From Lentzea aerocolonigenes (lineage in GTDB: Bacteria; Actinomycetota; Actinomycetes; Mycobacteriales; Pseudonocardiaceae): 64,000 nucleotides of DNA. A model generated the notes under the pieces. The model had not been told where the DNA came from, did not search any database, and saw only the letters and a list, made by a program, of their open reading frames with translations. The first letter of the stretch is position 1. Each line of letters begins with the position of its first letter. Location of the stretch: contig NZ_BBOJ01000008.1 in NCBI RefSeq assembly GCF_000974445.1, forward strand, positions 1-64,000. Reading direction: 5' to 3'. The position numbers were made by a program, and so were the translations under genes. Below, piece after piece: positions 1 to 7,869 of the stretch.

Positions 1-1
1 C

Positions 2-493
2 GAGGCTCCGGACACGAAGTGGGTCACCGACGTGACCGAGTTCCGGATCGGGGACCGCAAGGTCTACCTGTCACCCGTGATCGACCTGTTCGACCGGTCC
101 GTCATCGCCTACTCCTGCGGACCCTCGCCGACGCTGGAGCTGACGAACTCCTCGCTGCGCGAGGCGATCGCCACCCTGCCCGCCGGGGCCGCGCCGCTGG
201 TGCACTCCGACCAGGGCTTCCAGTACCAGCACGCCTCCTGGCGTGCCCTGCTGGCCGACGCGTGCCTGACCCAGTCGATGTCACGGCGCGCCAACTGTCT
301 CGACAACTCGATCGCCGAGAACTTCTTCGGCCATCTGAAGGAAGAACTGTTCCACCACACCAGGTTCGACACCGTCGAGGAGTTCACCGTGGCTCTGCAC
401 GAGTACATCGACTGGTACAACACCACCCGTATCTCGACCACGCTCAAGGGCCTGAGCCCGGTCGAGTACCGAGCCCAGGCCCTCGCGGCCTAA
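2..493 (+). CDS. IS3-family transposase (OrfB, DDE integrase core), 5'-truncated by window edge
   Basis: The frame is open from base 2, so the gene starts upstream of the window. The visible part is the retroviral-integrase-like catalytic core (rve). KWVTDVTEF holds the first catalytic Asp, VHSDQGFQY the second, and the segment NCLDNSIAENFFGHLKEE the catalytic Glu. The C-terminal YNTTR..LKGLSPVEYR block is typical of IS3-group OrfB proteins. It would cut and join IS ends after a programmed frameshift from OrfA. Nothing in the visible part suggests inactivation, but completeness cannot be judged. Confidence 0.93.
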   Translation, partial: EAPDTKWVTDVTEFRIGDRKVYLSPVIDLFDRSVIAYSCGPSPTLELTNSSLREAIATLPAGAAPLVHSDQGFQYQHASWRALLADACLTQSMSRRANCLDNSIAENFFGHLKEELFHHTRFDTVEEFTVALHEYIDWYNTTRISTTLKGLSPVEYRAQALAA

Positions 494-507
494 CCTTTAC
501 TTAGCCA

Positions 508-531
508 GTCCAACTTCCGGGGACCAGTTCA
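508..531. repeat. right terminal inverted repeat of the IS (candidate)
   Basis: The stretch 508-531 read on the minus strand begins TGAACTGGTCCCCGGAAG, in keeping with IS3-family ends. Its left partner is outside the window, so the match cannot be confirmed here. Confidence 0.5.
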
Positions 532-558
532 TCGGAGCGCCCCTCTTCCGGCACGAGC

Positions 559-1347
559 TCAGTTGATCGTGTAGCTGTCGCCGTAGACCTTCCACTTCAG
601 CGGCGTCTTCAGGTCGAAGTTGCCGGCCTTGAGCCACACGCGCTGCGCGGTCTCGATGCGGGAGACGTCCTCGTGGGCCGCCTCCTGCTTCATGGCCCAC
701 ACGCGGGCGTCCATGAAGGCGTTGAGCCACGTCTTCTCGTCGCCGCCCTGCGACGGCGGCTTCGCCTTGCCGAGCGCGCGCTTGCGGATGTTGCTGAAGC
801 TGGTCTTGTCGCCACCGTCGCCGTGCACGACGATCGCGTCGTAGTAAGCGAACTGGCCGAGTGCCCGCACGCCGTCGGCCTTGCCCTGCTTCACGGCCGG
901 GTTGAAGTACACGCGGTCGCGTTCGGACTCCTGCGCCGCCTTGAAGACGGAGTCCTTGGCCGCGGTCTTCCAGTCCTTGGTGTAGTTGGGGTCGAGGCCC
1001 GAGTGCGATGCCGTCCCGTTCACCTTGCGCAGTGCGGGAAGGTACTTCTCCAGGACGTTGCCGGGTTTCTTGGTCTTGTACAGCTCGACCAGGTCGAGCA
1101 TGTCACCGGTACCGCTGCAGAAACCGATGATCCCCGCGGTGTAGCCGCGGCCGTCCTTGATGTCCTCGATGTAGCCGAACTGCGCTTTCCAGTCCAAAGA
1201 GGAGTTCTCCGCGCTGGACACGATCTGCATCGCGATGTCCTTGAGGCGCGGTTCGTCGAGGTTGGCCGCAGAGGCGGTCGTTGCGGTGGTGGTGATGAGC
1301 GCGGCGCACGTCAGCAGTGCGGCCGCGAGGCGACCAGAGATCTTCAC
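559..1347 (-). CDS. secreted chitosanase, GH46 (copy 1)
   Basis: This is an endo-chitosanase of glycoside hydrolase family 46, which hydrolyses beta-1,4-linked glucosamine polymers outside the cell. The GTG start at 1347 is chosen because GGAGGAAAA lies just upstream (about 1351-1359) and because it gives a clean Sec signal peptide (VKISGRLAAALL... to TTASA|AN). The GH46 catalytic region is intact: SSAENSSLDW contains the proton-donor Glu, and GYIEDIKDGRGYTAG the second acidic residue. FCSGTGDMLDLV and the C-terminal DARVWAMKQEAAH block also match the family. It lies directly downstream of its paralogue at 1459-2244 on the same strand and has its own predicted promoter. Confidence 0.93.
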   Translation of the reverse strand: MKISGRLAAALLTCAALITTTATTASAANLDEPRLKDIAMQIVSSAENSSLDWKAQFGYIEDIKDGRGYTAGIIGFCSGTGDMLDLVELYKTKKPGNVLEKYLPALRKVNGTASHSGLDPNYTKDWKTAAKDSVFKAAQESERDRVYFNPAVKQGKADGVRALGQFAYYDAIVVHGDGGDKTSFSNIRKRALGKAKPPSQGGDEKTWLNAFMDARVWAMKQEAAHEDVSRIETAQRVWLKAGNFDLKTPLKWKVYGDSYTIN

Positions 1348-1394
1348 GAGTTTTCCTCCGGGCAGGGATTGGGGTCCCGGGCGGCGTGAGAGCA

Positions 1395-1424
1395 ACGGTA
1401 AGGGGTCCATACCTTTATTGGCAA
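1395..1424 (-). promoter_or_regulatory. predicted promoter of chitosanase copy 1
   Basis: On the minus strand a -35 box TTGCCA (1424-1419) and a -10 box TACCGT (1400-1395) are separated by 18 nt, about 45 nt upstream of the GTG start. The same arrangement (TTGCC-N18-TA..GT) precedes the paralogue. The surrounding intergenic DNA is locally AT-rich. Confidence 0.45.
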
Positions 1425-1458
1425 GAGTCTTTACTAATTCGCGAAACGGACATTTGGC

Positions 1459-2244
1459 TCAGGGGATCTCGAAGTAGTCGCCGTAGACGTGCCACCGCAG
1501 CGGCCGTTCGAGGTTGAGCTTGCCCTCGTCGAGGAACCGGCGCTGCGCGGTGTCCACCCGGCTGGTCTCCTCGTGGGCGGGCTCCTGCTTCATCGTCCAG
1601 ACCCGCGCGTCGAGGAACGCGTGCAGCCACTGGACCTCGTCGCCGCCCTGGGCGGGCGGACGGGCCCCGGAGTTCAAAGCCCGCTGGCGGATGCTGGAGA
1701 AGTCCAGGTCGCCCCAGCCGTCACCGTGCATGACGATCGCGTCGTAGTAGATGAACTGGCCGAGGGCCTGCACGCCGTCCTGCTTCGCGCGGTTCACAGC
1801 GGGGGTGAAGTACACGCGGTCGCGTTCGTGCTCCTGCGCGCCCTGGAAGGTGCCGTCGTTCGCTGCCGTGCGCCAGTCGTTCTGGAAGTTCGGGTCCAGG
1901 CCGTCGTGCGACGGGGTGCCGTTCACGCGTTCCAGTGCGGGCAGGTACTTCTCCAGCACGTTGCCGGGTTTCCAGTCGCGGTAGAGGCGAACGAGGTCGA
2001 GCATGTCGCCCGTGCCGCTGCAGAAGCCGATGATGCCGGCGGTGTAGCCCCGGCCGTCGTCGATGTCCTCGATGTAGCCGAACTGGGCGCGCCAGTCCAA
2101 AGAGGAGTTCTCCGCACTGGACACCAGCTGCATCGCGATGTCCTTGAGCGCGGGGTCGTTCAGGTCCGCTGCCTGCGCGGTGCCGGGAGTGATCAGGACC
2201 GCCGCGCAGAGAACCGTTGCCGCGAGCCGTGAAAACGTCTTCAT
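1459..2244 (-). CDS. secreted chitosanase, GH46 (copy 2)
   Basis: This is a paralogue of the chitosanase at 559-1347, with the same length, layout and catalytic motifs (SSAENSSLDW, GYIEDIDDGRGYTAG, FCSGTGDMLDLV). The ATG at 2244 (MKTFSRLAATVL) has GGAG upstream and starts a Sec signal peptide ending near GTAQA|AD; longer in-frame starts lack a signal peptide. The two proteins share long identical stretches but differ in the C-terminal third, so the duplication is not very recent. Expected role: extracellular chitosan depolymerisation, possibly with a different cleavage preference. The specificity difference is inference. Confidence 0.93.
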   Translation of the reverse strand: MKTFSRLAATVLCAAVLITPGTAQAADLNDPALKDIAMQLVSSAENSSLDWRAQFGYIEDIDDGRGYTAGIIGFCSGTGDMLDLVRLYRDWKPGNVLEKYLPALERVNGTPSHDGLDPNFQNDWRTAANDGTFQGAQEHERDRVYFTPAVNRAKQDGVQALGQFIYYDAIVMHGDGWGDLDFSSIRQRALNSGARPPAQGGDEVQWLHAFLDARVWTMKQEPAHEETSRVDTAQRRFLDEGKLNLERPLRWHVYGDYFEIP

Positions 2245-2284
2245 GACGCTCCGTTCCACAGGGGAATCGGCGGCGACGCGGGGC

Positions 2285-2314
2285 ACCGTAGCGTGAGAGC
2301 GTTCGCACGGGCAA
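2285..2314 (-). promoter_or_regulatory. predicted promoter of chitosanase copy 2
   Basis: Minus-strand -35 TTGCCC (2314-2309) and -10 TACGGT (2290-2285) are 18 nt apart and about 40 nt upstream of the ATG at 2244. The layout is the same as upstream of copy 1, which supports both calls. Confidence 0.45.
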
Positions 2315-2328
2315 GGGCCGGACACGGC

Positions 2329-2358
2329 AAAGGCTCCCGGCCGGAGCCGGGAGCCTTT
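2329..2358 (-). terminator. intrinsic terminator hairpin after the subtilase gene
   Basis: A perfect inverted repeat (AAAGGCTCCCGGC and its complement around a 4-nt loop) begins 16 nt beyond the protease stop codon and ends in a short T run on the minus strand. It separates the protease from the chitosanase promoter just downstream. Confidence 0.85.
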
Positions 2359-2373
2359 GTGGTGCAAGCGGAA

Positions 2374-4101
2374 CTACAGGAACTGACCGCCGCGGGTCAC
2401 CGCGCCGTAGGCGTCCACGATGCCGTGACCGTAGAAGCCGTTGAACTTCGCGTCACCCTCACAGGTGGCGTCGAACTCCGGCGTGCGACCGACGTTGACG
2501 TACGAGACCGTGCGCGGGTTCGGGCACGCGCGCTGGATCGCCGTCTTGTAGAGCACCTTCTCGACCTTGTCCGGGTCCATGGTCAGACCGGGACGGCCCT
2601 TGTCCTTCTTGCCGTACTGGCTGACGATCAGCGCGGCGACACCGGCAGCGTGCGGGGAGGCCATCGAGGTGCCCTGCAGGAACTGGTAGTAGCCGACCTT
2701 GTCGCCCTGCACGGCCTTCTTGACGCCGGCGGCGAGGCCCTTCTCGGTGATGTTGCCGGCCTCGTCGACGTTGCCCTCGGCGACGGCGACGTTGCGCGGG
2801 TAGGTGGACAGGATCATGTTCTCGTTGGTGCGGTACCACGGCGTGCCGAGGCCGTCGCGGAAGTAGCCGCCGGGAGCCGAGATCGCCGTCTGCTCGACAC
2901 CGTAGTTCGAGTAGTCGGACTTCGCGGTCGACGGGCCGAGCGCCGAGACCGAGATGACGTGGTTGCCCTCGGTCGGCAGGTTGAGGCAGGTGGCGTTGTC
3001 GACCGGACGCGGCCGGTTGTGACCCGGCGGGTAGTTCGGGCTCTGCACGTCCTGGCGCGGCTTGCCCAGGTCCTCGTGGTTGTTGCCCGCGGCACCGATC
3101 AGCGTGACGCCCTTGCGGTGCGCGTAGTTCAGCGCGCGCTGCACGGACGCGATGATCGTGCGCTGCTCCAGCTGCTCCTCCGGCGTGGCCGTGGAGTCGT
3201 TGATGCAGTTCATGTACCACGGGTCGACGTAGAACGACATGTTGATGACGTCCAGGCCGATGTCGGCGCCGTAGGTCAGGGCGTCGACGACGGGCTGCAG
3301 GAAGAACGAGCCCGCGTCCTGCCCACCGCGGATGTTCACCAGCGACACGTTCGGCGCGACACCGGAGATGCCGAAACCGTTGGCAGCGGCGCCGATGGTG
3401 CCGGCGACGTGCGTGCCGTGGCCGCCGTCGTCCCAGTTGGCCGGGTCGACGCAACCGCGGAACTCACACGGGCCGTCGAACTCTCCACCGTCGGCGTCGT
3501 TGGGCATGTCGACGGTGAAGTTGCGCGACAGCTCGTTGTTGAAGTTCGGCGCGATGTCCGGGTGGGAACCGTCCACACCGGTGTCGAGAATGCCGACGTA
3601 CACGCGCTTGTCACCGGCCTGCTTGGCCCGCGCGATGTTCGAGCGGACGAGGTTCAGGCCCCACAGGTCGCCGTCCAGCGGGTCCATGCCGGCCGTCGAC
3701 TTCGACGCGGCAGGAGCCTTGGCCGGCTGCGACGTCGTGTTCTCCTTCTCGACGTTGTCCCGCTTGGTCTTCTCGGCCTTCGCCGCGGGCGCGTGCCCGA
3801 TCGGCTTCGACCGCGCGGCCCCGACGACCGCGTCCGAGGCGGACACCTTCTCCACGAACCCGTTCGCGGGAGCCTTCACGGTCAGCAGACCGATGGCCTT
3901 GTTGTCCCGCACGACCTCGCCACCCGCCGCGTGCACGGCGTCGATCGCGAAGTCGCGGTTGCCCGGGTCCTCCAGGAGGACGGTGTACTCCGTGTCCTGC
4001 TGGCCCGCGGTAGAGGCCGGCGCTGCCCCCGCCGCCGAAGTGCCCGCGGCGATCAGCGACACCGTTGCCGCCACCGCCATCACGGTTCTGCGCGTTCTCA
4101 C
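2374..4101 (-). CDS. secreted subtilisin-like serine protease (S8)
   Basis: A 575-residue pre-pro-subtilase. A Sec signal peptide (residues 1-27, ending SAAGA|AP) precedes an inhibitor_I9-like propeptide with YTVLLEDPG (about 38-110) and a charged Ala/Lys-rich linker. The peptidase domain follows: catalytic Asp in GILDTGVDGSHPD (near 171), His in GGHGTHVAGTIG (near 227), Ser in GTSMASPHAAGVAA (near 478), with the oxyanion-region AAGNN also present. The GTG at 4101 has GAGGAGA upstream. It is probably an extracellular protease for nutrient scavenging. There is no C-terminal P-domain or cell-wall anchor. A strong hairpin terminator follows, so it is transcribed alone. Confidence 0.95.
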   Translation of the reverse strand: MRTRRTVMAVAATVSLIAAGTSAAGAAPASTAGQQDTEYTVLLEDPGNRDFAIDAVHAAGGEVVRDNKAIGLLTVKAPANGFVEKVSASDAVVGAARSKPIGHAPAAKAEKTKRDNVEKENTTSQPAKAPAASKSTAGMDPLDGDLWGLNLVRSNIARAKQAGDKRVYVGILDTGVDGSHPDIAPNFNNELSRNFTVDMPNDADGGEFDGPCEFRGCVDPANWDDGGHGTHVAGTIGAAANGFGISGVAPNVSLVNIRGGQDAGSFFLQPVVDALTYGADIGLDVINMSFYVDPWYMNCINDSTATPEEQLEQRTIIASVQRALNYAHRKGVTLIGAAGNNHEDLGKPRQDVQSPNYPPGHNRPRPVDNATCLNLPTEGNHVISVSALGPSTAKSDYSNYGVEQTAISAPGGYFRDGLGTPWYRTNENMILSTYPRNVAVAEGNVDEAGNITEKGLAAGVKKAVQGDKVGYYQFLQGTSMASPHAAGVAALIVSQYGKKDKGRPGLTMDPDKVEKVLYKTAIQRACPNPRTVSYVNVGRTPEFDATCEGDAKFNGFYGHGIVDAYGAVTRGGQFL

Positions 4102-4309
4102 CTAGCTGTCTCCTCACACCCGGTCAGGGCTGGATCCAACAACACGGGGCGGCCCCCGATTGCCGCCCAAGTCCGACACACTCGCACGAAAATTCGCCGG
4201 ACATCAGCGCCTTTCGTACGGAATCGAACTGTAGCCGATCGGAAGCGGAGCGTGATGTTATGAGAACAAATCTTGACTTAACAACATTCAAGCGCTGAAC
4301 TCCGCGTTT

Positions 4310-5413
4310 ATGCGAAGACGGGTAATGGCATCGTCGGCATGCCTGCTCTTTCTCCTCTCTGCCTGCGGTGACGCTGGTCAGAGCACGCCGACGCTGCCTG
4401 GGCGTGGACCCAAACCAATCGTCGGGGTAATCCTTCCCGACCGGACGACATCCACGCGCTGGGAAGAACAAGATCGGCCGTTGCTCTCACAGGCGTTCAA
4501 CTACGCGGACATCGAACCGTTCATGGAGAACGCCGAAGGCGACGAGGCGAAGTTCGCCCAGATCGCCGACGAGATGATCCGCCGCAAGGTGAAGGTCCTG
4601 ATGATCACGCCGTTGTCGGCGGCGGGCGGCCTCGCGGTGCAGAAGAAGGCGAAGGCAGCGGGCATCCCGGTCATCGACTACGACCGCGTGACGCTCGGCG
4701 GCCAGGCGGAGTACCACGTCGGCTTCGACAGCGTGAACGTCGGCCAGCTCCAGGCGGACGGCCTGCTCGCGTGCCTCGGCGACAAGGCCGGTGCGCAGAT
4801 CATCGAGATCGAGGGCGCGCCGACCGACCACAACGCCACGCTGTTCACCCAGGGTCAGAAGTCGCGGCTGTCCACGAAGTACGACAGCGGCGCCCTGAAG
4901 CTCGTGAAGTCGCAGCCGGTCGCGGACTGGAACAACGATCTCGGCGGTCAGCTGTTCGAGCAGATCCTGAACGAGAACGGCGGCAAGGTCGACGGCGTGG
5001 TCGCGGCCAACGACGGCCTGGCCGGCGCGGTCATCGCCGTGCTCAAGAAGAAGAACCTGGCGGGCAAGGTCCCGGTCACCGGTCAGGACGCCACGGTGGA
5101 CGGCCTGCGCGCCGTGCTGCGCGGCGACCAGTGCATCACCGTCTACAAGCCGGTGCGCGACGAGGCCGAGGCCGCGGCCAGGCTGGCCATCGCGATCGCC
5201 CGCGGCGACCTGGAGGGTGCCGACGACCTCGCCACCGGCAACCTGCGGGATCCCGTCGCCCGGCGTGACATCAAGTCGGTGCTGCTCGGTGCGACGTTGA
5301 TCAAGAAGGACACCGTGCGGACGCTCGTGACCGAGGGCATCGTCAAGCCCGCGGAACTGTGCGCGGGAGACGTCGCCCAGGCGTGCGCCCAGCAGGACAT
5401 CCTCGGAGGGTGA
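4310..5413 (+). CDS. sugar ABC transporter substrate-binding lipoprotein (xylose-binding-like)
   Basis: This is a periplasmic-binding-protein-1-like (Peripla_BP_4) protein related to XylF/RbsB. A lipobox LLSAC puts the lipidated Cys near residue 19. The sugar-binding fold is shown by ITPLSAAGGLAVQKKAKAAG, PVIDYDR, GVVAANDGLAGA and VTGQDATVDGLRAV, typical of the xylose/ribose group. No permease or ATPase gene is adjacent, so it either partners with a transporter elsewhere or acts as a sensor component. The start at 4310 has no clear ribosome-binding site; ATG 4325 is an alternative that keeps the signal peptide. A TTGACT at 4273-4278 could be a -35 box. Confidence 0.85.
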   Translation: MRRRVMASSACLLFLLSACGDAGQSTPTLPGRGPKPIVGVILPDRTTSTRWEEQDRPLLSQAFNYADIEPFMENAEGDEAKFAQIADEMIRRKVKVLMITPLSAAGGLAVQKKAKAAGIPVIDYDRVTLGGQAEYHVGFDSVNVGQLQADGLLACLGDKAGAQIIEIEGAPTDHNATLFTQGQKSRLSTKYDSGALKLVKSQPVADWNNDLGGQLFEQILNENGGKVDGVVAANDGLAGAVIAVLKKKNLAGKVPVTGQDATVDGLRAVLRGDQCITVYKPVRDEAEAAARLAIAIARGDLEGADDLATGNLRDPVARRDIKSVLLGATLIKKDTVRTLVTEGIVKPAELCAGDVAQACAQQDILGG

Positions 5414-5419
5414 AGCCCC

Positions 5420-5469
5420 GTCACGACCTGCCGCGTCAGGCCACGAGCCTCAGTCCGGCAGGTCGTGAC
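5420..5469. terminator. bidirectional hairpin between convergent genes (candidate)
   Basis: GTCACGACCTGCCG at 5420-5433 pairs perfectly with its complement at 5456-5469 across a 22-nt loop. It sits between the sugar-binding protein stop (5413) and the membrane-protein stop (5450), overlapping the last codons of the latter. There is no long T run; the large loop lowers confidence. Confidence 0.5.
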
Positions 5470-6184
5470 GTCCCGAGATGAACTCCTGCACGGCGATCTT
5501 CGCCTTGATGATCGGCTGGCGGATCCGGGCCTCCCGGCGGTACGCCCGCGTGAGCTTGCGCGAGCCCTCCGGGTAACGCCAGCGCGCCCACGGTGAGCCC
5601 GGCCTGGCCAGCCGCACGGCGCCCACCGCGGGCACCACCGGCACCAGCAGGCCGAGCAGGCCCGTCCAGATCTTGCCCTTGAGCAGCGCCACGATGGCGA
5701 AGCACAGGTTCACGCCGATGGTGATCACCCTGGCCGTGAACGTGTCGGTCGGCGTCGTGTCCGGGTTCAGCTGGAGCACCTCGTCGTAGCCCAGCGGCCG
5801 GGCGCCGAGCAGGAACGTCCCCGTCAGGCCGACGGCGAGGAAGACGGCGTCCACGGACAGGCGCCCCGCCTTCGTCCAGTAGACGTCCCTCAGGTGCAGG
5901 ATCAGCGCGAACTCGTCCAGCACCAGCGCCGCGCCCACCCCGAGCCCGGCCGCGGCGGCGCACCTCGCGCCGTAGAGGTCGTCCGGGATGACGAGGCCCG
6001 TGACGCTGGACAGGAGCAACAGCACGGTGCCGAACACGACGTGATGCACGTGCGTGTCGCCGTGCACGATGTTGCGCGGCCACCAGCGCACCTTCGCCCT
6101 GATCATGCGCACGCTGATGCGGATGAACACGAACGTGGTCACCAAGCCGATGAAGAAGAAGAGCAGTCGTTCGCTGCCGGTCAA
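5450..6184 (-). CDS. multi-pass membrane protein, function unknown
   Basis: A 244-residue integral membrane protein with four or more hydrophobic segments: residues 7-22, about 47-68, 77-96, 112-127, and 150-185 in two parts. HGDTHVHHVVFGTVLLLL in the first third is histidine-rich and could bind metal. The C-terminal 50 residues are basic and cytosolic-looking. The start appears to be TTG at 6184 with AGGGGGCC upstream; no ATG in frame preserves the first membrane segment. I do not recognise a characterised family. It is convergent with the sugar-binding protein. Confidence 0.75.
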   Translation of the reverse strand: MTGSERLLFFFIGLVTTFVFIRISVRMIRAKVRWWPRNIVHGDTHVHHVVFGTVLLLLSSVTGLVIPDDLYGARCAAAAGLGVGAALVLDEFALILHLRDVYWTKAGRLSVDAVFLAVGLTGTFLLGARPLGYDEVLQLNPDTTPTDTFTARVITIGVNLCFAIVALLKGKIWTGLLGLLVPVVPAVGAVRLARPGSPWARWRYPEGSRKLTRAYRREARIRQPIIKAKIAVQEFISGRHDLPD

Positions 6185-6215
6185 GCACGGCCCCCTGGGT
6201 CAACGACCCTCCAGG

Positions 6216-6434
6216 TTACCGTCCCAGATCGTCGTCGACCCGTCCACGCACCTTCCCGATCTGGATCACGGTCTCGTTGGCGGTGCCGGAGAAGGTGTTG
6301 GTGATGATGTCGCCGCCCCGCTTGCGACGCCGCGACCCGGCCTTGGTCAGCAGCTTCTCGACGAGCGGCGCCAGGCCGTGGGCGACTCGCGGTGCGACGG
6401 AAACCTTGATCGACAACGTCGTCTGCTCGGGCAC
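6216..6434 (-). CDS. 72-residue protein with RHIM/BASS-like amyloid motif
   Basis: A small protein with a well-placed start: GTG at 6434, GGAGG 6 nt upstream. The N-terminal half is a short amphipathic region (VAPRVAHGLAPLVEKLLTKAG) followed by a basic patch RRRKRGG. The C-terminal part, NTFSGTANETVIQIGKVRG (about residues 47-65), fits the N-x3-G-x4/5-V-[VI]-Q-[IVA]-G-x3-G pattern of RHIM-like bacterial amyloid signalling sequences, with an exact IQIG core tetrad. Such motifs nucleate prion-like contacts between NLR/STAND receptors and effectors in actinomycetes and other bacteria. There is no effector domain here, and the role as an amyloid adaptor is inference. It is divergent from the cold-shock gene. 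Confidence 0.75.
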   Translation of the reverse strand: MPEQTTLSIKVSVAPRVAHGLAPLVEKLLTKAGSRRRKRGGDIITNTFSGTANETVIQIGKVRGRVDDDLGR

Positions 6435-6673
6435 GGGTACCTCCGCATGCTCGTTTGGAACCTCACGGTATCAGTGGAGATCGATGGCTCGACTGCGAGC
6501 GGGGAGGCGTGGTTGACTGTCCAAGGTCGTACGTTTCGTGTTCGTGGATCACCCCCGCTCGCGGAACGAGGTTGCGAGCGCGTGGTTTCTCCAGGTTCCG
6601 GAGAAGGCGCCGCCGTGACTTGACCCGGTGGTCGCGAGCGCGATCCGGCACCTGTTAGAGGAGAAGTAGCAAG

Positions 6674-6880
6674 ATGGCAGTACAGGGCACCGTCAAGTGG
6701 TTCAACGCGGAGAAGGGCTTCGGCTTCATCTCCCCCGACAACGGTGGCGCCGACGTGTTCGTCCACTACTCTGAGATCCAGATGAACGGCTACAAGGCTC
6801 TCGAGGAGAACCAGCGGGTCGAGTTCGAGATCGGTCAGGGCCAGAAGGGCCCGCAGGCCCAGGGCGTTCGCGCCGTCTGA
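6674..6880 (+). CDS. cold-shock domain protein (CspA family)
   Basis: A 68-residue single cold-shock domain binding single-stranded RNA/DNA as a chaperone. RNP1 (KGFGFI, residues 15-20) and RNP2 (VFVHYS, about 30-35) are intact, preceded by the typical [25 protein letters not shown] supplies a strong ribosome-binding site, the upstream leader is long (over 100 nt free of genes), and a clear terminator follows, so it is a monocistronic, probably highly expressed gene. Confidence 0.97.
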   Translation: MAVQGTVKWFNAEKGFGFISPDNGGADVFVHYSEIQMNGYKALEENQRVEFEIGQGQKGPQAQGVRAV

Positions 6881-6909
6881 GTCTGACTGGTCAGCACATC
6901 TGATCTGTC

Positions 6910-6947
6910 ACAAAGCCGCTTGTCCAGTATCGGACAGGCGGCTTTGT
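6910..6947 (+). terminator. intrinsic terminator after the cold-shock gene
   Basis: ACAAAGCCGCTTGTCC at 6910-6925 pairs with GGACAGGCGGCTTTGT at 6932-6947 (one mismatch, 6-nt loop). It lies 30 nt past the stop codon. Confidence 0.85.
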
Positions 6948-6990
6948 CGCGTCTTGTGCCTTCTTGATCGCTGTTAGTAGTTTCGCCGAC

Positions 6991-7869
6991 ATGGGGAAAC
7001 TGTTAGTAGCGGCGCTGTTGCTCTTCGTGGCCGGATGTTCCGGCGGTGAGAACGCGGTGCCAGGCGGCAGCAAGATCGACGCGTTGCTGGCCAAGGCTCC
7101 CGTGTACTCGGGCCAGGTCACGCCAGGCTCGGCAGTCGACCGCATCAAGAAGCGCGGCAAGCTGCTCATCGGCGGCTCCCAGGACGCGCCGTTGCTCTCG
7201 CAGCTCGACCCGATCAGCGGCGAGCTCACCGGTTTCGACGCCTACCTCGGCAAGCTCCTCGCCCACTACATCGTCGGCGGCCCGCGGACCGAGCTGCTCA
7301 GCGCCACCTCGGAGACGCGCGAGCCGTTGCTGGCCAACGGCACCGTCGACGTGATCATCCAGACGTACACGATCACTCCGCAACGGGCCGAGCGCGTCGC
7401 GTTCGCCGGCCCGTACTACCAGTCGGGGCAGTCCATCGCCGTCCGCAAGGGCACCTCCGGCATCACCAGACCCGCTGACCTGGCGGGGAAGACCGTGATC
7501 GTCGGCGCGAACACCCCCGGGGTGAAGGCGGTGCGCGACGCCGCTCCCACCGCCCAGATCGTCGAGTTCGGCTCCGACCCCGAGTGCCTGACCGCGTTGA
7601 AACAGGGCCGCGGCGAGGCGTACGTGCAGGACCAGGCGATCCTGGTGGCGGACGCGGCGAAGGACGGCGAGCTCCAGCTGGTCGGTGAGCCGTTCACCGA
7701 GGACCCGTACGGCATCGGCATCAAGCACGGCGACGCGGAGTTCACGAAGTTCGTCGACGACTGGCTGCGGGAGATCGGCAAGTCAGGGCTGTGGCAGGAG
7801 GTCTGGAAGCAGACGATCGGCACCGTGGTCACCGGTGACGTGCCGTCGCCACCCGCGATCGCCTCATGA
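6991..7869 (+). CDS. polar amino-acid ABC transporter, substrate-binding lipoprotein
   Basis: A family 3 extracellular solute-binding protein (SBP_bac_3; GluB/GlnH type). The ATG at 6991 (MGKLLVAALLLFVAGCSGG) gives a lipoprotein signal with lipobox VAGC; the longer in-frame start at 6964 would bury it. Family signatures are GELTGFDAYLGKLLAHYI, DVIIQTYTITPQRAERVAFAGPYY, GKTVIVGANTPG and the C-terminal WLREIGKSGLWQEVWKQTIG. It is the first gene of an operon whose next gene overlaps by 4 nt. The likely ligand is an acidic amino acid or its amide, given the asparaginase at the operon end (inference). Confidence 0.93.
   Translation: MGKLLVAALLLFVAGCSGGENAVPGGSKIDALLAKAPVYSGQVTPGSAVDRIKKRGKLLIGGSQDAPLLSQLDPISGELTGFDAYLGKLLAHYIVGGPRTELLSATSETREPLLANGTVDVIIQTYTITPQRAERVAFAGPYYQSGQSIAVRKGTSGITRPADLAGKTVIVGANTPGVKAVRDAAPTAQIVEFGSDPECLTALKQGRGEAYVQDQAILVADAAKDGELQLVGEPFTEDPYGIGIKHGDAEFTKFVDDWLREIGKSGLWQEVWKQTIGTVVTGDVPSPPAIAS

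Larger units (their letters stand above)
1..531 (+). mobile_element. 3' end of an IS3-family insertion sequence
   Basis: The left edge cuts an insertion sequence, so only the C-terminal half of its transposase and its right end are present. The transposase stops at 493. About 15 nt later comes a sequence whose reverse complement reads TGAACTGGTCCCCGG, matching the usual style of an IS3-family terminal inverted repeat beginning TGA. The right boundary at 531 is inferred from that repeat; the left end and any target-site duplication lie outside the window. Confidence 0.75.

Noticed and set aside
2293..4263. A 656-residue open frame on the plus strand
   Set aside because: It is antisense to the subtilase, whose signal peptide, propeptide and catalytic triad are clear; the frame is a GC-rich shadow rich in Arg/Val/Asp.
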